Shown here one piece after another: positions 51,930-61,503 of a stretch of 64,000 nucleotides of DNA. How positions within the stretch are numbered: position 1 is the stretch's first letter; each line of letters opens with the position of its first letter. The notes beneath the pieces are model-generated. The model was not told the origin of the DNA. It saw nothing but the letters and a program-made list of their open reading frames with translations, and did no database searches. The translations under genes and the position numbers were made by a program. Origin of the DNA: Bin87 sp965261925 (lineage in GTDB: Bacteria > Chloroflexota > Dehalococcoidia > Lucifugimonadales > UBA3495); NCBI GenBank assembly GCA_965261925.1, contig OZ253486.1, positions 620,001 through 684,000 of the forward strand, given 5' to 3'.

Positions 51930-52201
51930 CTAAGTCGGCAGCCACGGCAGTATTGCTCCGGCCCTCAGCGCAACCCATGATCATCCTGGCCCGCAGTGCC
52001 AACGCTTGCGCCGTCTTCGGACCACGCACCCACCGCTCCAGCGTTTCCCGCTCCACATCGTCCAATATCAACGGTGGCATCGGTCGCCCGATGGCCATGG
52101 TCATCCTCCTCATTGCCAATGCAGAGGGAGGATATCTCATCGTCGATATTATTACTACTAACTTCAGTTACATCACACTAGCTGCGGCAGGAAAACCGGG
52201 G

Positions 52202-54877
52202 TTACACCGAACCTCCCTCAGCTAGGACGGCCAACTCCGCCTTAGATAGTCCCAACTCCCCGCACAGGACCTCTTCGTTGTGCTCCCCGATGAGAGGCGC
52301 ACGTCGGCATATCCTCCAGGGTGAGCCGTTGAAGATGGCCGCTGGCCCTGGGTGTCGAAATGTCTTGCCAAGTTCCAGGTATTCTACATCTGTCCAGAAC
52401 CTCCGGTCCTCCAGGTGAGGGTCCTGCATGACCTCGTCCGGGGAACGGATCGCCCCTGTGTTGGAGCCACGCTTCTGCAAGCCGTGGTAGGCTTCGTCCC
52501 GAGGGATGTTGGCGAGGAAGTTTACGAAAATCCCGCGAATATGTGACTGGCTCTCGGCGATGACCGTTGGATCCCGGTACTTTTCATCCAGTAGGTCGCC
52601 CGCCAAGCCGTGCTCATCCATCCACGGCGCAAGCATCAGCACCCGCTCCGGGGTAACCTGACCGACATTCACGTATTTTCCATCCTTACAGAGGACCTGG
52701 GCGTTGGGCCCAGTGGCGGTGTTGCCACCTCCTGTTCTGCGAGGAATCACGTCTCTTTTGTAAATATACTGGTTCACATGGCCCTCGGTCGTGAGCGCGC
52801 AGGCATCATGCACCGAGGCATCTATGTACTGCCCCCGGGCCGTCACCGACCGGCTAACCAGCGCCGCGGTAATGGCGATGTAGGCGTAGTGACTTCCGAT
52901 GTGCCAAGCCTGCCCTCCTCCGGGAGCGATGGGTGGAGCATCTGGCACCGCGTCGTCTTCATAGCCACACCTGGCCATCTGTCCGCCCGCCGCCAGATGC
53001 AGCAGGTCGCTGGTCTGGAAGTCCTGCCACGGCCCGGTCTGCCCAAAGGGGGTCAGTGAGCACATAATCAGCCCAGGGTTACTCTTTGCTAGATCTTCGT
53101 ACCCCAGCCCCAGGGAGGCCAGATAACCGGGCCTGAAGGTCTCCAGTATCACATCCGCCTTCTCCGCCATTTGCCGGAACAGCCGGCGCCCGTCCTCCAT
53201 CTCCAGATTCAAGGTAACCCCCCGCTTGGAGGTGTTGTAATGCCAGAAGTAAAGGCTCCTCTCCCGATTCGGTATGTCCTGGTAGAAGGGCCCCACGGTC
53301 CGGGCTACCTCGCCACCGGGCGGCTCTATCTTGATGACGTCTGCTCCCATGTCAGCCATCTGCTTGCCACACCACTGCCCCTTCTCATCGGCGAGCTCCA
53401 GCACCCGCAGCCCCCCAAAGGCCCCCGCAGAGTTCCGGTCCGGCGTCCGCGCCGGCGCCGGCGCGGGATTCGCTATCGGTTCATTCCCACTCCACTGTAC
53501 GGGCGAGGCATCCTCCATCATCTCGTTGAAGTAGGGATAATCTTCCATACTGAGGTCCTGTGGCCAGAAGGTGCCGTCGGCGAAGCCGCTCACCAGGGCC
53601 TCGTGACTGATGCCCAACAACCCCTGAAACACCTCTTTGTTGTGCCCGCCGATCAGGGGACCTGACCGGCTGTTGATTGCAGGCGTCTCCGACATCTTGA
53701 AGGGAGCGTTCTGAAGGGGCCAGGTCCCCAGCGCGGGATGCATCACGTCCCGGTAGATCTCTCGATGCCTGAGCTGGGGATCGTTGTCCACCCGGTCCTG
53801 GCTGCTTTGAACGGGCATGGCGGGTACTCCCGCCGCCTGGCACCGCTCCATGATCTCGTACTTGCCCAGAGTCTTGGTCCACGCCTCTATCCTCTGGTCC
53901 ATCTCTTCCTGGTGCTCCAGGCGACCTTCAAGGGTGGCAAACTTCTCGCCGGTGGCCCAACTGGGAGAGCCCATTACCCCCACTAACTGCCGCCACTCAT
54001 AGTCAGAGAAGCAGGCTAGGGCACACCAGTCGTTGTACTCTGCCGGACTGGTCTTGTAAGCGTTGTGCGGCGCCCCGGTCCGCCCCCGGTAGTTGTTCAC
54101 CAGGGGCGTGCCAGGCCAGTGAGCGCGGTTGCCCGGCGGGTAACCCTCTCGCATGGTGGATCGACCGTTGGCCTGGATGTCCAGAAAAGCGGGACCATTA
54201 AGGGGGACGCCAATGATCCACTGGGAACTGTCGACATGCTGTCCCTGACCGGTCATGTTGCGATGATAAATCGCACTCAGAGCATACATGGCCCCGTATA
54301 AGCCACCGGTGTCGTCCAGGTAGGACCAGCCCCAACCAGCGGGTGGCTTGTCCGGCAGGCCCGACGTGTAGGTCAAACCGGACAGGGCTTGCGCAATGGC
54401 TCCCATGGTTTGATACTCTCGGTCCCGACCCGTGTGGCCGAAGCCGGACATGGAGAGGTAAATGATGTCAGGCCGGAGCTTCTTCATATCCTCGTAGCCC
54501 AGACCCCACCGCTCCAATACACCGTAGGCGAAGTTCTCGATGACGATGTCGGACATGGCCACCAAGCGCCGGGTAAGGTCAATGCCTCGGGGTGTACGGG
54601 TGTTCAGGGTGACGCTCAGCTTGTTGGAGTTGGTGTCGCTGAAATGGCCGTTGGTGTTGAGATTGGCGGGCAGGCCCTCGGGGGTACCCGCTCCCGTCGC
54701 AATGTTGTTGCCCCGAGTATTGGGGCTCTGGGGCCATTCAACCTTGATAACCTCGGCTCCCAGCGCCCCCAGCCATCGGGTGCACCAGGGACCCGCCCGG
54801 ACCCAGGTGAAGTCCAACACTCGGATTCCTGACAAAGCTCCCGGTGTAGTTGGCGCTTCTGCTCCGGCCTGCACCAT
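52202..54877 (-). CDS. double-domain CaiB/BaiF (family III) CoA-transferase
   Basis: An 891-residue protein of two CaiB/BaiF domains in tandem. Domain 1: 'GIRVLDFTWVRAGPWCTRWLGALGAEVIKVE', 'NFAYGVLERWGLGYEDMKKLRPDIIYLSMSGFG'. Domain 2 (from about residue 475): 'LRVLELADEKGQWCGKQMADMGADVIKIE', 'ETFRPGYLASLGLGYEDLAKSNPGLI'. Typical members are ~400 residues, so this is a fusion. It should move CoA between organic acids. A GGGAGGTGATTCA site precedes the ATG. It is intact although insertion sequences flank it on both sides, suggesting a recently captured or retained catabolic gene. Confidence 0.87.
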   Translation of the reverse strand: MVQAGAEAPTTPGALSGIRVLDFTWVRAGPWCTRWLGALGAEVIKVEWPQSPNTRGNNIATGAGTPEGLPANLNTNGHFSDTNSNKLSVTLNTRTPRGIDLTRRLVAMSDIVIENFAYGVLERWGLGYEDMKKLRPDIIYLSMSGFGHTGRDREYQTMGAIAQALSGLTYTSGLPDKPPAGWGWSYLDDTGGLYGAMYALSAIYHRNMTGQGQHVDSSQWIIGVPLNGPAFLDIQANGRSTMREGYPPGNRAHWPGTPLVNNYRGRTGAPHNAYKTSPAEYNDWCALACFSDYEWRQLVGVMGSPSWATGEKFATLEGRLEHQEEMDQRIEAWTKTLGKYEIMERCQAAGVPAMPVQSSQDRVDNDPQLRHREIYRDVMHPALGTWPLQNAPFKMSETPAINSRSGPLIGGHNKEVFQGLLGISHEALVSGFADGTFWPQDLSMEDYPYFNEMMEDASPVQWSGNEPIANPAPAPARTPDRNSAGAFGGLRVLELADEKGQWCGKQMADMGADVIKIEPPGGEVARTVGPFYQDIPNRERSLYFWHYNTSKRGVTLNLEMEDGRRLFRQMAEKADVILETFRPGYLASLGLGYEDLAKSNPGLIMCSLTPFGQTGPWQDFQTSDLLHLAAGGQMARCGYEDDAVPDAPPIAPGGGQAWHIGSHYAYIAITAALVSRSVTARGQYIDASVHDACALTTEGHVNQYIYKRDVIPRRTGGGNTATGPNAQVLCKDGKYVNVGQVTPERVLMLAPWMDEHGLAGDLLDEKYRDPTVIAESQSHIRGIFVNFLANIPRDEAYHGLQKRGSNTGAIRSPDEVMQDPHLEDRRFWTDVEYLELGKTFRHPGPAAIFNGSPWRICRRAPLIGEHNEEVLCGELGLSKAELAVLAEGGSV

Positions 54878-54968
54878 TGAATCACCTCCCGGCTATGGCT
54901 GTCTTAAGGTTAACTCGCCTTATTCTAACCCAATGTGGTCGATGGAGACTCCCGAAAAACCAGGAAGG

Positions 54969-56167
54969 CTAATTACCGGAACTTTCTGAAAAGAACCCCA
55001 AGCAATTTGATTTGCCCGGGGTTAGTATTCGGTCAACGTTGGAGTGGCAGGGATAAAATCGCTGCAGTTTGTGTCTGGCATCCTGAGTGGTGAACCGCCA
55101 GTCGATGGTGGCTTCCTTAGCGTTACGCTCCGTCTCATAGATGCCGATGGCCCGTTGCAGGGCAAGTTCGTCGGGATTGCGCCCCTGGAGACAAGCCCGG
55201 GTCAACACGCTGAATTCAATCTCCGCCATATTCAGCCAGCTGGCGTGCTTGGGCGTGTGGTGAAACTCCAGTCGTTTCACGATGCGCCGAGCCTCAGCGG
55301 CCGGAAAGGTCTCGTAAAGAGAAGCCATGCGGTGGGTGTTCAGATTGTCAAGCACCACCCGTACCACCGGAGCGTGGGGATAGGCTACATCCACCAGCCA
55401 CTGCATTTGATGGGCGAAGTCCTGCATGGTACGCCGTTCGGTGATCGCCACGTGGCGCCAGCCCGCCAAAGGCTCACAGGTCAGGAAGATGTTGCGGGTG
55501 CCGCCGCGCCGGTACTCGTAGTCCTGGCGTCGCGGGCGTCCCGGTTGGGCGGGCAGTGGCGGTCGGGTATCGGCCAGCAGTTGGGTGGAGGTCTCGTCGA
55601 AGCACACCACCGGACGGTCAGGGTCGTAAGGTTCGGCGTAGAGGTCCAGCACGTCCTCCATGGCAGCCACGAACTCCCCGTTCACCTTGGGGATGCACCA
55701 CTGCTGCTTCCGCCACGGCTGGAGGATGTTTTTTTCAGCCGCAGACGCACCGTCTCGTGGGACAACGACTCCACCAACCCCAACTCCACCGCCTGGTCGG
55801 ACAGCAACCGCAGGGTAACTGGCCAAGAGCTCAGTGGTCATGGCCTTCGGGCGCAGCGCTGCACGCCAGCGCGATCAGATAGGCTTCGCCCTTGTCATCC
55901 AGCTTCCGGTACCGGTTGGCTTGAGGATGGTCGTGCAGCACGCCGTCCAATCCTTCCTCGGCGTACCGCCGTTTGGTGCGGAACACCGTGCGCTGCGACG
56001 TGTCCAGCGCTTGCTACCACCTGGGACGCGCTCCATCCTTCGTCAGTCCGGAGCAGGATGCGCACCCGAGTGATTACCCGTGCGGAACGCCGGCCTCATC
56101 GTATCAATTGCCGCAGCCGTTCCCGCTCCTCCGACGTCAACTGTACCCCGTATTTCTCCTGAACCAT
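54969..56167 (-). pseudogene. IS630-family transposase, copy 2, degraded N-terminus
   Basis: The C-terminal part is intact: 'ILQPWRKQQWCIPKVNGEFVAAMEDVLDLYAEP', 'VVCFDETSTQLLADTRPP', 'VVRVVLDNLNTHRMASLYETFP', 'HHTPKHASWLNMAEIE'. The N-terminal part has frameshifts and stops ('MVQEKYGVQLTSEERERLRQ' ends after L-I-R). The A7 slippery run before 'ILQPWRK' matches copy 1. The stop lies beyond the element end, at 54969. Confidence 0.72.
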
Positions 56168-56264
56168 GGATGCCGTACCTCCCGCACTGCTGATTGCTAC
56201 TCAGCGTAGCCACTCCGGCTCACCTCTCGCCGTATCTGTCGATACAGGTGTGACTGAATACTAG
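55022..56264 (-). mobile_element. IS630-family element, copy 2
   Basis: Inverted ends TTAGTATTCGGTCAA (left) and CTAGTATTCAGTCA (right, reversed). Closely related to copy 1 at 45527-49178 over the transposase, and continuous. Confidence 0.78.
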
Positions 56265-56272
56265 CAGAGCAC

Positions 56273-56533
56273 ATGTGGCGTTGTAACCATCGATCTGAAC
56301 CCACGCTCGAGCAGCTGCAGGCGTTCATCCGCAACTCACACGATGTGGTTCTGCGGGGCGACGACAAGCCCTGCGACGCGAGGAGCGTCGAGAAAATATT
56401 AGCCGTGCAACGCGAACTGAACCCACCGCTTCCCAAAGCCAAGAAAGCACGCAACAAGAAAAAGAAGTGCGTGCCCCAGCAAAAGAAACTCAATCTTTCC
56501 AAAGCCAAAAAAGCACGCGACAAGAAACGGTAA
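56273..56533 (+). CDS. short Lys-rich ORF between two insertion sequences
   Basis: Encodes up to 86 residues: 'TLEQLQAFIRNSHDVVLRGDDKPCDARSVEKILAVQREL' then two Lys-rich repeats (LPKAKKARNKKKK and LSKAKKARDKKR). The start is not supported by a clear ribosome-binding site. It may be the end of a longer gene cut by the neighbouring IS. Confidence 0.35.
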   Translation: MWRCNHRSEPTLEQLQAFIRNSHDVVLRGDDKPCDARSVEKILAVQRELNPPLPKAKKARNKKKKCVPQQKKLNLSKAKKARDKKR

Positions 56534-56579
56534 CCCTGGAACATCAAAAGCCTGATGAACGACAATAAGTCCTGCCGGC

Positions 56580-58240
56580 GCATTGCCTCAACAAAACCGT
56601 TACCCAACGCAAATGGTTGCCTCAAATAAAATGTTACCCAAAATCGGGGAGGCAATCGCGTGGGGGGAGGCATCAGCAAGATGGCGAAACAGGAACTGCT
56701 GGCGACGATCCGAGACCGCTACCGAGCTTCATCGAAGCGGGAGAAAAGCCTGATTCTCGACGAGTTCATCGCGGTTACCGGTCATCACCGCAAGCATGGC
56801 ATCAGGTTGCTGGGGCAATCCGGCGATGACGGAGAGAAGTTGCCCACCGTGAAGGGCCGGCGCATCTACGACGAGGCCGTGAGAGAAGCAGTGATCCTGG
56901 CCTGGGAAGCTGCTGACCGGATCTGCGGCAAGCGGCTGAAGGCGGCATTGCCCCACCTGGTGGAGTCCATGGAGCGCCACGGCCACCTGGATCTGGACCC
57001 TGGGGTTCGCCAACGGCTGCTGGCGGCCAGCGCCGCCACCCTGGACCGACTGCTCCAGCCCATCAGGACACCGGCGGGCCGCCGGCTCAGACGCCGGAGG
57101 CAGCCGCTGGGCCGCAATATTCCGGTGCGGACCTTCGCAGACTGGCATTCGCCGCCACCAGGATTCCTGGAGATTGACCTGGTGGTCCACCACGGCGGCT
57201 CCCTGTGGGGTTCCATGATCCACAGCCTGGTGGCCACCGATATCTGCACCGGCTGGACCGAGGCCGTTCCACTGCTGGCCAGAGAGCAGTCCCTGGTGGT
57301 GGCAGGACTGGAGGCCATCGGGCGACAGCTGCCCTTCCCCGTCAAAGGCATCGACTCGGACAACGACAGCGTATTCATCAACGAGACGCTGATCAAGTAC
57401 TGCGCTGAGCGGGGCATTGAGTTCACCCGTTCCCGGCCGTACCGCAAGAACGACCAGGCCTGGATCGAGCAGAAGAATGGCGCCGTGGTCCGCCACTTCG
57501 TCGGTCATGACCGCTACTCCGGCTCGGTGGCCGGTCAGACCATGGCCCACCTGTACGGGGCGGTGCGACAGTACGTGAACTACTTCCAGCCGTCGTTCAA
57601 GTTGGTGGAGAAAACTCGGCACGGCTCCAGGGTGGTCAAGCGGTACAGCCCGCCCGCCACACCCTGCGATCGGCTGATGCAGCACGACGCGGTCAGCGTG
57701 GAGATGAAGGCGGCGCTGAGTCAGTATCGGGTCAAGTTGGACCCGGTGGCGCTGCTGCACGCCATCCGGGAAGCCCAGTCGGCCCTGGCAGCGGTTACAT
57801 TCCCCGAAATCCGGCCCACTCCCAGCGGCGAGAGCCTGGAACAGTTCCTGGCCAAGTTGCCCGACTTGTGGCGGCAGGATGCAGCGCGTACCTCACGGGA
57901 GCGGCGGGTGCAACCGCCCCGCACCTGGCGAACTCGGCCAGATCCTTTCGAAGGAGTGTGGTGCGACGTGCTGGGCTGGTTGCAGGAAGACCCGGATGCC
58001 AGTGCGGTGGTATTGCTGGGCCGACTGCAAGAAGCTGAGCCAGATCGTTTCAGTCGGGCTCACCTGCGCACGTTGCAACGCAGAGTGCAGCAGTGGCGCG
58101 GCATCATGAGCAAAGAGCTGGTCTACGCCACGGCTGGCGAGCCCATGGCGGGACTCCCTGCAATGCCGGAATTAGCGCTGGTTGGGGCGGACCCCAAGTG
58201 CTAGAGTTTCGGTAACATTTCTCAATGAGGCAACAGGCCG
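56580..58240 (+). mobile_element. integrase-type insertion sequence
   Basis: Left end TTGCCTCAAATAAAATGTTACC (56618) and right end (reversed) TTGCCTCATTGAGAAATGTTACC form a ~30-bp imperfect inverted repeat. A second left-type sequence, TTGCCTCAACAAAACCGTTACC, lies at 56583, so the exact left boundary is ambiguous. Confidence 0.7.
56660..58204 (+). CDS. rve-type DDE transposase of an integrase-core IS
   Basis: A 514-residue transposase. The DDE core is 'FLEIDLVVHHGGSLWGSMI' (first D), 'GIDSDNDSVFINETLIKYC' (second D) and 'RKNDQAWIEQKNGAVV' (E), with a C-terminal domain ending 'RAHLRTLQRRVQQWR' as in ISNCY/IS481-like groups. The start is GTG 56660, with GGGGAGG 7 nt upstream; ATG 56681 is the alternative. 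Intact. Confidence 0.88.
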   Translation: MGGGISKMAKQELLATIRDRYRASSKREKSLILDEFIAVTGHHRKHGIRLLGQSGDDGEKLPTVKGRRIYDEAVREAVILAWEAADRICGKRLKAALPHLVESMERHGHLDLDPGVRQRLLAASAATLDRLLQPIRTPAGRRLRRRRQPLGRNIPVRTFADWHSPPPGFLEIDLVVHHGGSLWGSMIHSLVATDICTGWTEAVPLLAREQSLVVAGLEAIGRQLPFPVKGIDSDNDSVFINETLIKYCAERGIEFTRSRPYRKNDQAWIEQKNGAVVRHFVGHDRYSGSVAGQTMAHLYGAVRQYVNYFQPSFKLVEKTRHGSRVVKRYSPPATPCDRLMQHDAVSVEMKAALSQYRVKLDPVALLHAIREAQSALAAVTFPEIRPTPSGESLEQFLAKLPDLWRQDAARTSRERRVQPPRTWRTRPDPFEGVWCDVLGWLQEDPDASAVVLLGRLQEAEPDRFSRAHLRTLQRRVQQWRGIMSKELVYATAGEPMAGLPAMPELALVGADPKC

Positions 58241-58900
58241 GCATTTCTAGTTGACGCGGGACAAAAGCCTGACGCGACGGCGGAATGGAGCCATCCGAGC
58301 GAGGTTCACTGGGGGTCTCTGGCAGTTGGTGGAGAGGGTTGCAACTATGACCGGCCATTTTCATCCGCATGACGCACAGCGGCGTCCAAACCTCCGTCGA
58401 CGAATCAGGTCGGAGCCGTGGCGCGTGGGCTGCTTGTTGGGTCTGGAACAACACCATCACGATACTGCTGTCGTTGGAAACACGGTCGGCGGCCCCACGC
58501 GAGTGGGGATGGACATTCCACGGCAACCTGTGCGTGGTTGGCCAGGGTAATGATTGTAATCTACGTCTGCTATATCAGTGCATCACCTTTGCTAGGGCCT
58601 GTTGACAAATAAAAAGCCCGCGCCGCCCCAACGGACGCCGCAGACTTGAAAGTTCAAGAACAATATATCGTCACACCATGATCCGCACGCTGAAATTCGC
58701 GCTGCTACGCAACCCGGCCAACTCACAGGCCATTGCCTACCTGGCCACCACCCCAACCAGGCAGAGGGAGCCGATCAGCAGCACCCAAGTCCATTTTTTT
58801 CAGAACAGCGAACATCGCAGTACCCAGGCGGCGTGGCATTTGCCACGCCGCGCTTACACGCCTCGCAGCGCCAGACCTGGGAGGTCCCGGCACCGCTGTT
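58241..58900. other. gene-poor stretch after the integrase-type IS
   Basis: No gene recognised in 660 bp. It contains a perfect 11-bp palindrome GCGGCGTGGCA / TGCCACGCCGC with a 2-nt loop at 58828-58851. Open frames here are short and show no family motif. Confidence 0.5.
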
Positions 58901-59302
58901 TTAGCAACCGGACGTGCAGGACTTCCAACTGTCGTACGAACCGAGCTCGTTGTAAATATGGCCGAGGGACGAGAAGCAGAACACGTCGTCCTCGTCCGCG
59001 TCTCCGGCGAACAACATGCCAATCAGCTTCACATCGCTGCCACTGGTGATTTTGAACACCGGCGCGCCGCTGTCGCCCGCGCTAGGCCCGGCGCCTTCCG
59101 TGACCCGAGCCCGCCCTACGCAGATCACCCGAATCACGTCGTCGACCACCTCCTTGAAAGTCCAGGTATCCAACACCTTAGCCTTCCGACTCACCGACCG
59201 ACAAGCCGTCGTTAGGGGTACCCAGTATCCCTGCCGCAACGGCGACGCCGTCAACCAGCACGTGGTGGTCATCAATGTCGACGAAAAGCCCATCGGCATC
59301 AT
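58901..59302 (-). pseudogene. trypsin-like serine protease fragment
   Basis: The C-terminal third of a chymotrypsin-fold protease is clear: 'VIRVICVGRARVTEGAGPSAGDSGAPVFKI' carries the G-D-S-G catalytic Ser motif, then 'VKLIGMLFAGDADEDDVFCFSSLGHIYNELG' and a final Cys pair. Upstream the sequence breaks over at least two frames ('VAVAAGILGTPNDGLSVG' in another frame), and no His/Asp region is recoverable. It is probably a decayed secreted protease gene. Confidence 0.55.
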
Positions 59303-59489
59303 GCACGACTATGACGAAGCCGGCACCGCAACCATGGCGTAGGCAGGCAAGAAACGGCCCGCACGACGTGACGACGCGCACGGAGCCGGAGGCTCCGTGC
59401 GCTCCTTCATCCGCGGCATGCTGGACAACTGGCCACCCGTGCCTGACACCGGAGGCGACAGCACGCACCAGCAAGAGGGAACCATGGCG

Positions 59490-60150
59490 CTACTTGCCAT
59501 GCATATTTTCGACCGCGTCCTCAATCCCTTTGACGGTCAAACCCTTGCCAGAACGCGAGTCATGCCAACCATCGCCGACGTTCACAATCTTCCCGTAGTC
59601 CTCCGACCATCACGATGAAATAGTCGTCATTATCAAACCCATCCGGCACCGGCCGGCCGATGTCATCATCGTAATTGTCCTCATCAGCGAGGCTGCGCAG
59701 GAAGAGGATCACCTCATCGCCCACCTCACACTCCGGAACGTCGGCGTCGGACAGTACATGCACATTGTCTCCAACCGGAACAGCACCCGTCTCCGCCATC
59801 ACGGCTATGAAGTCAGCGAGAGCGTCCTTCGGATGCAACGCCTTGGACACCTCCAGCCGATAGTCGGTGAACTCATAATTGAACTTGGGTGGGTCACTCA
59901 CTCCCCCCGGCGCCTCCTTGGTGCCAAGCTCAGCCTTGAGGGTGCCCATCACAATGGCGTCGGCCTGCTTCACCATGTCGTCCAGATCCCAAGGCGGCAG
60001 CAGCCCGTCAACCATCACCATATAGTCCTCCGAGATCTGGTCGCCAGTGGCAGGCACGGCAGACTGGGCAGCCGAGCAGCCCAAGACACCAACCAATGCC
60101 AGCAACAGGACCGAGGCCACCACGGTACGTCGAATTTCTGTGATTCCCAT
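59490..60150 (-). pseudogene. secreted lipoprotein, frameshifted near its C-terminus
   Basis: The N-terminus is a lipoprotein signal: positive start 'MGITEIRR', hydrophobic core, lipobox V-L-G-C. The body is 'DMVKQADAIVMGTLKAELG' and 'DVPECEVGDEVILFLRS'. In the current frame it ends at 59560 with 'GGLREDCERRRWLA', but removing one base at about 59608-59612 (GGAGGAC) continues 'DYGKIVNVGDGWHDSRSGKG' and 'VKGIEDAVENMHGK' to a stop at 59490. A good GGGGAGG site precedes ATG 60150. Function unknown; the frameshift may be a sequence error. Confidence 0.65.
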
Positions 60151-60436
60151 GTCGGTTCCTCCCCGTCAGTCAGCACCGTAGATAGCTTGGATACCCGATT
60201 TGTCGTCGCCGCACAACGTGCGGTCGCCGCCCTCCCCAGAACGCATCACGCAGCCAAAACGCCACCGACCGCCCTGAACCACATCTATTGGCGATCGGGC
60301 CGGGCTCGTTCGCCTTTCTTACCCATCATCCCTCACGTCAACGCTAGAACCGCATCCCTTCGGTGGATTCGGGATTAGGCGGGCTGTGGCACAACTTTGA
60401 AAAAGCGCCGGGCAAACACCGGGTTGCCCGCCGGCG

Positions 60437-61270
60437 TCAGGAAGGTTTCGTTGCCACGAAAAGCGCCCAGCCAATATTGCCGGCGTTGGCCGAGTCAACC
60501 CAGAAAGACAGCGCTTCCACGGTGCGGTCGATGGTATCGTAACCGATGCGGGGAGCCAGGGCTTCCCGGTTTTCCAGGAGACGGTCGCGCACCCAGGCAT
60601 AGGAGCGACCGACGTGCCGGGACCAGTCCTCCTCCCTGGTCACGGGCAGTTCCAATTGGAACAATGCCTGCCGGTAATCTTGCAGATCCCACATATCGGG
60701 CGACTTGACCCGGTCATATATCTTCTCCCGGTCCGCTTCCGGAGTGCTTCGGCGCACCAGGATATCCGTGAAGACAAGGCTGCCGCCGGGCTTGACGACG
60801 CGCCGGCATTCCGAAAGGACTGCATTCTTGTCCACAGCGTGCAGAAAGGCTTCCTGGCTCCAGACCACGTCATAGGAGTCGTCGGGGTAGGCGAGGCGGT
60901 GAAAATCCCCGTACTCAAAGGACAACAGGTGATCCAGGCCGGCCTGGGTGGCACGCGAGCGGGCCAGTTCCAGTTCCTTCTCACTGATGTTGGTGCCGGT
61001 CACCGCGCAACCGAAGTTCGCCGCCAGATATCGGGCAGTGGAGCCGTAGCCGCATCCCAGGTCCAGCACACTCATATCCGGCGTCAGCGAAACCGCGTTG
61101 GCCATGATCTCGTTGGTATGCTCCATCGCCTCGGGATGGTGGCATTCGGGGCTGCAAGGCACGCCCAGATGCAGATTATCGCCCCAGATGGTGCGGTAAA
61201 TCTCGTCGGCGGGTCCGTCGTAATAGGCCTGGGTGCTGGCGACGATGGCGCCAACGTCTCTTTCGGTCAT
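60437..61270 (-). CDS. sarcosine/dimethylglycine N-methyltransferase (SDMT-like)
   Basis: A 277-residue SAM methyltransferase. 'YYDGPADEIYRTIWGDNLHLGVP' resembles SDMT N-termini, the SAM site is 'VLDLGCGYGSTARYLAANFG', and 'VVWSQEAFLHAVDK' and 'GGSLVFTDILVRRSTPEADRE' follow. With the GSMT-like gene just upstream it would perform the last two methylations of glycine betaine synthesis (sarcosine to dimethylglycine to betaine). GGAG lies 10 nt before the ATG. It is related to the methyltransferases at 12777-14557. Confidence 0.85.
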   Translation of the reverse strand: MTERDVGAIVASTQAYYDGPADEIYRTIWGDNLHLGVPCSPECHHPEAMEHTNEIMANAVSLTPDMSVLDLGCGYGSTARYLAANFGCAVTGTNISEKELELARSRATQAGLDHLLSFEYGDFHRLAYPDDSYDVVWSQEAFLHAVDKNAVLSECRRVVKPGGSLVFTDILVRRSTPEADREKIYDRVKSPDMWDLQDYRQALFQLELPVTREEDWSRHVGRSYAWVRDRLLENREALAPRIGYDTIDRTVEALSFWVDSANAGNIGWALFVATKPS

Positions 61271-61503
61271 GATGAGTGTCTCCGTTGGTGTCGATTGAAC
61301 TGCGACCGGCCCTCATGGGATCCTGGCCAAGCTTCGCAACCGTAAGCCTCAGGCCGTTGGGCCGACGGCTTGGGCCCGCGCCTTACTGTCCGCTCCCGGG
61401 CAAGCAGTACTCTGACTCAGGCCCAGTTGTCCGGCGGTTTCACACCCAGCAATCGATCGATCCGACCAGGTTCCCGTGCGCTATGTCCTGTCCATGCTGA
61501 CGC

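Larger units (their letters stand above)
50019..52098 (-). pseudogene. IS630-family transposase, IS-interrupted and frameshifted
   Basis: The N-terminus (52098-51930) reads 'MAIGRPMPPLILDDVERETL' to 'NTAVAADLG'; after the IS5 insertion the frame resumes exactly with 'VSDATVDKWRARFLEQRLDG'. Catalytic parts are 'LCVDEKSQIQALDRTRP', 'VHLIVDNYATHK' and 'FTPTSASWLNLVERWF'. A 19-bp tandem duplication (50626-50644 and 50645-50661, ATATCGCGCACCTTCTC) shifts the frame after 'FFIEKVRDI', so the gene is dead twice over. Confidence 0.8.
50023..52190 (-). mobile_element. second type of IS630-family element, interrupted by an IS5 element
   Basis: A single transposase gene on the minus strand, disrupted at 50961/51930 by an IS5-type element. 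The outer ends are approximate; I could not define the terminal repeats. It directly abuts the CTAG duplication of the IS427 element on its left and the CoA-transferase gene on its right. Confidence 0.6.
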
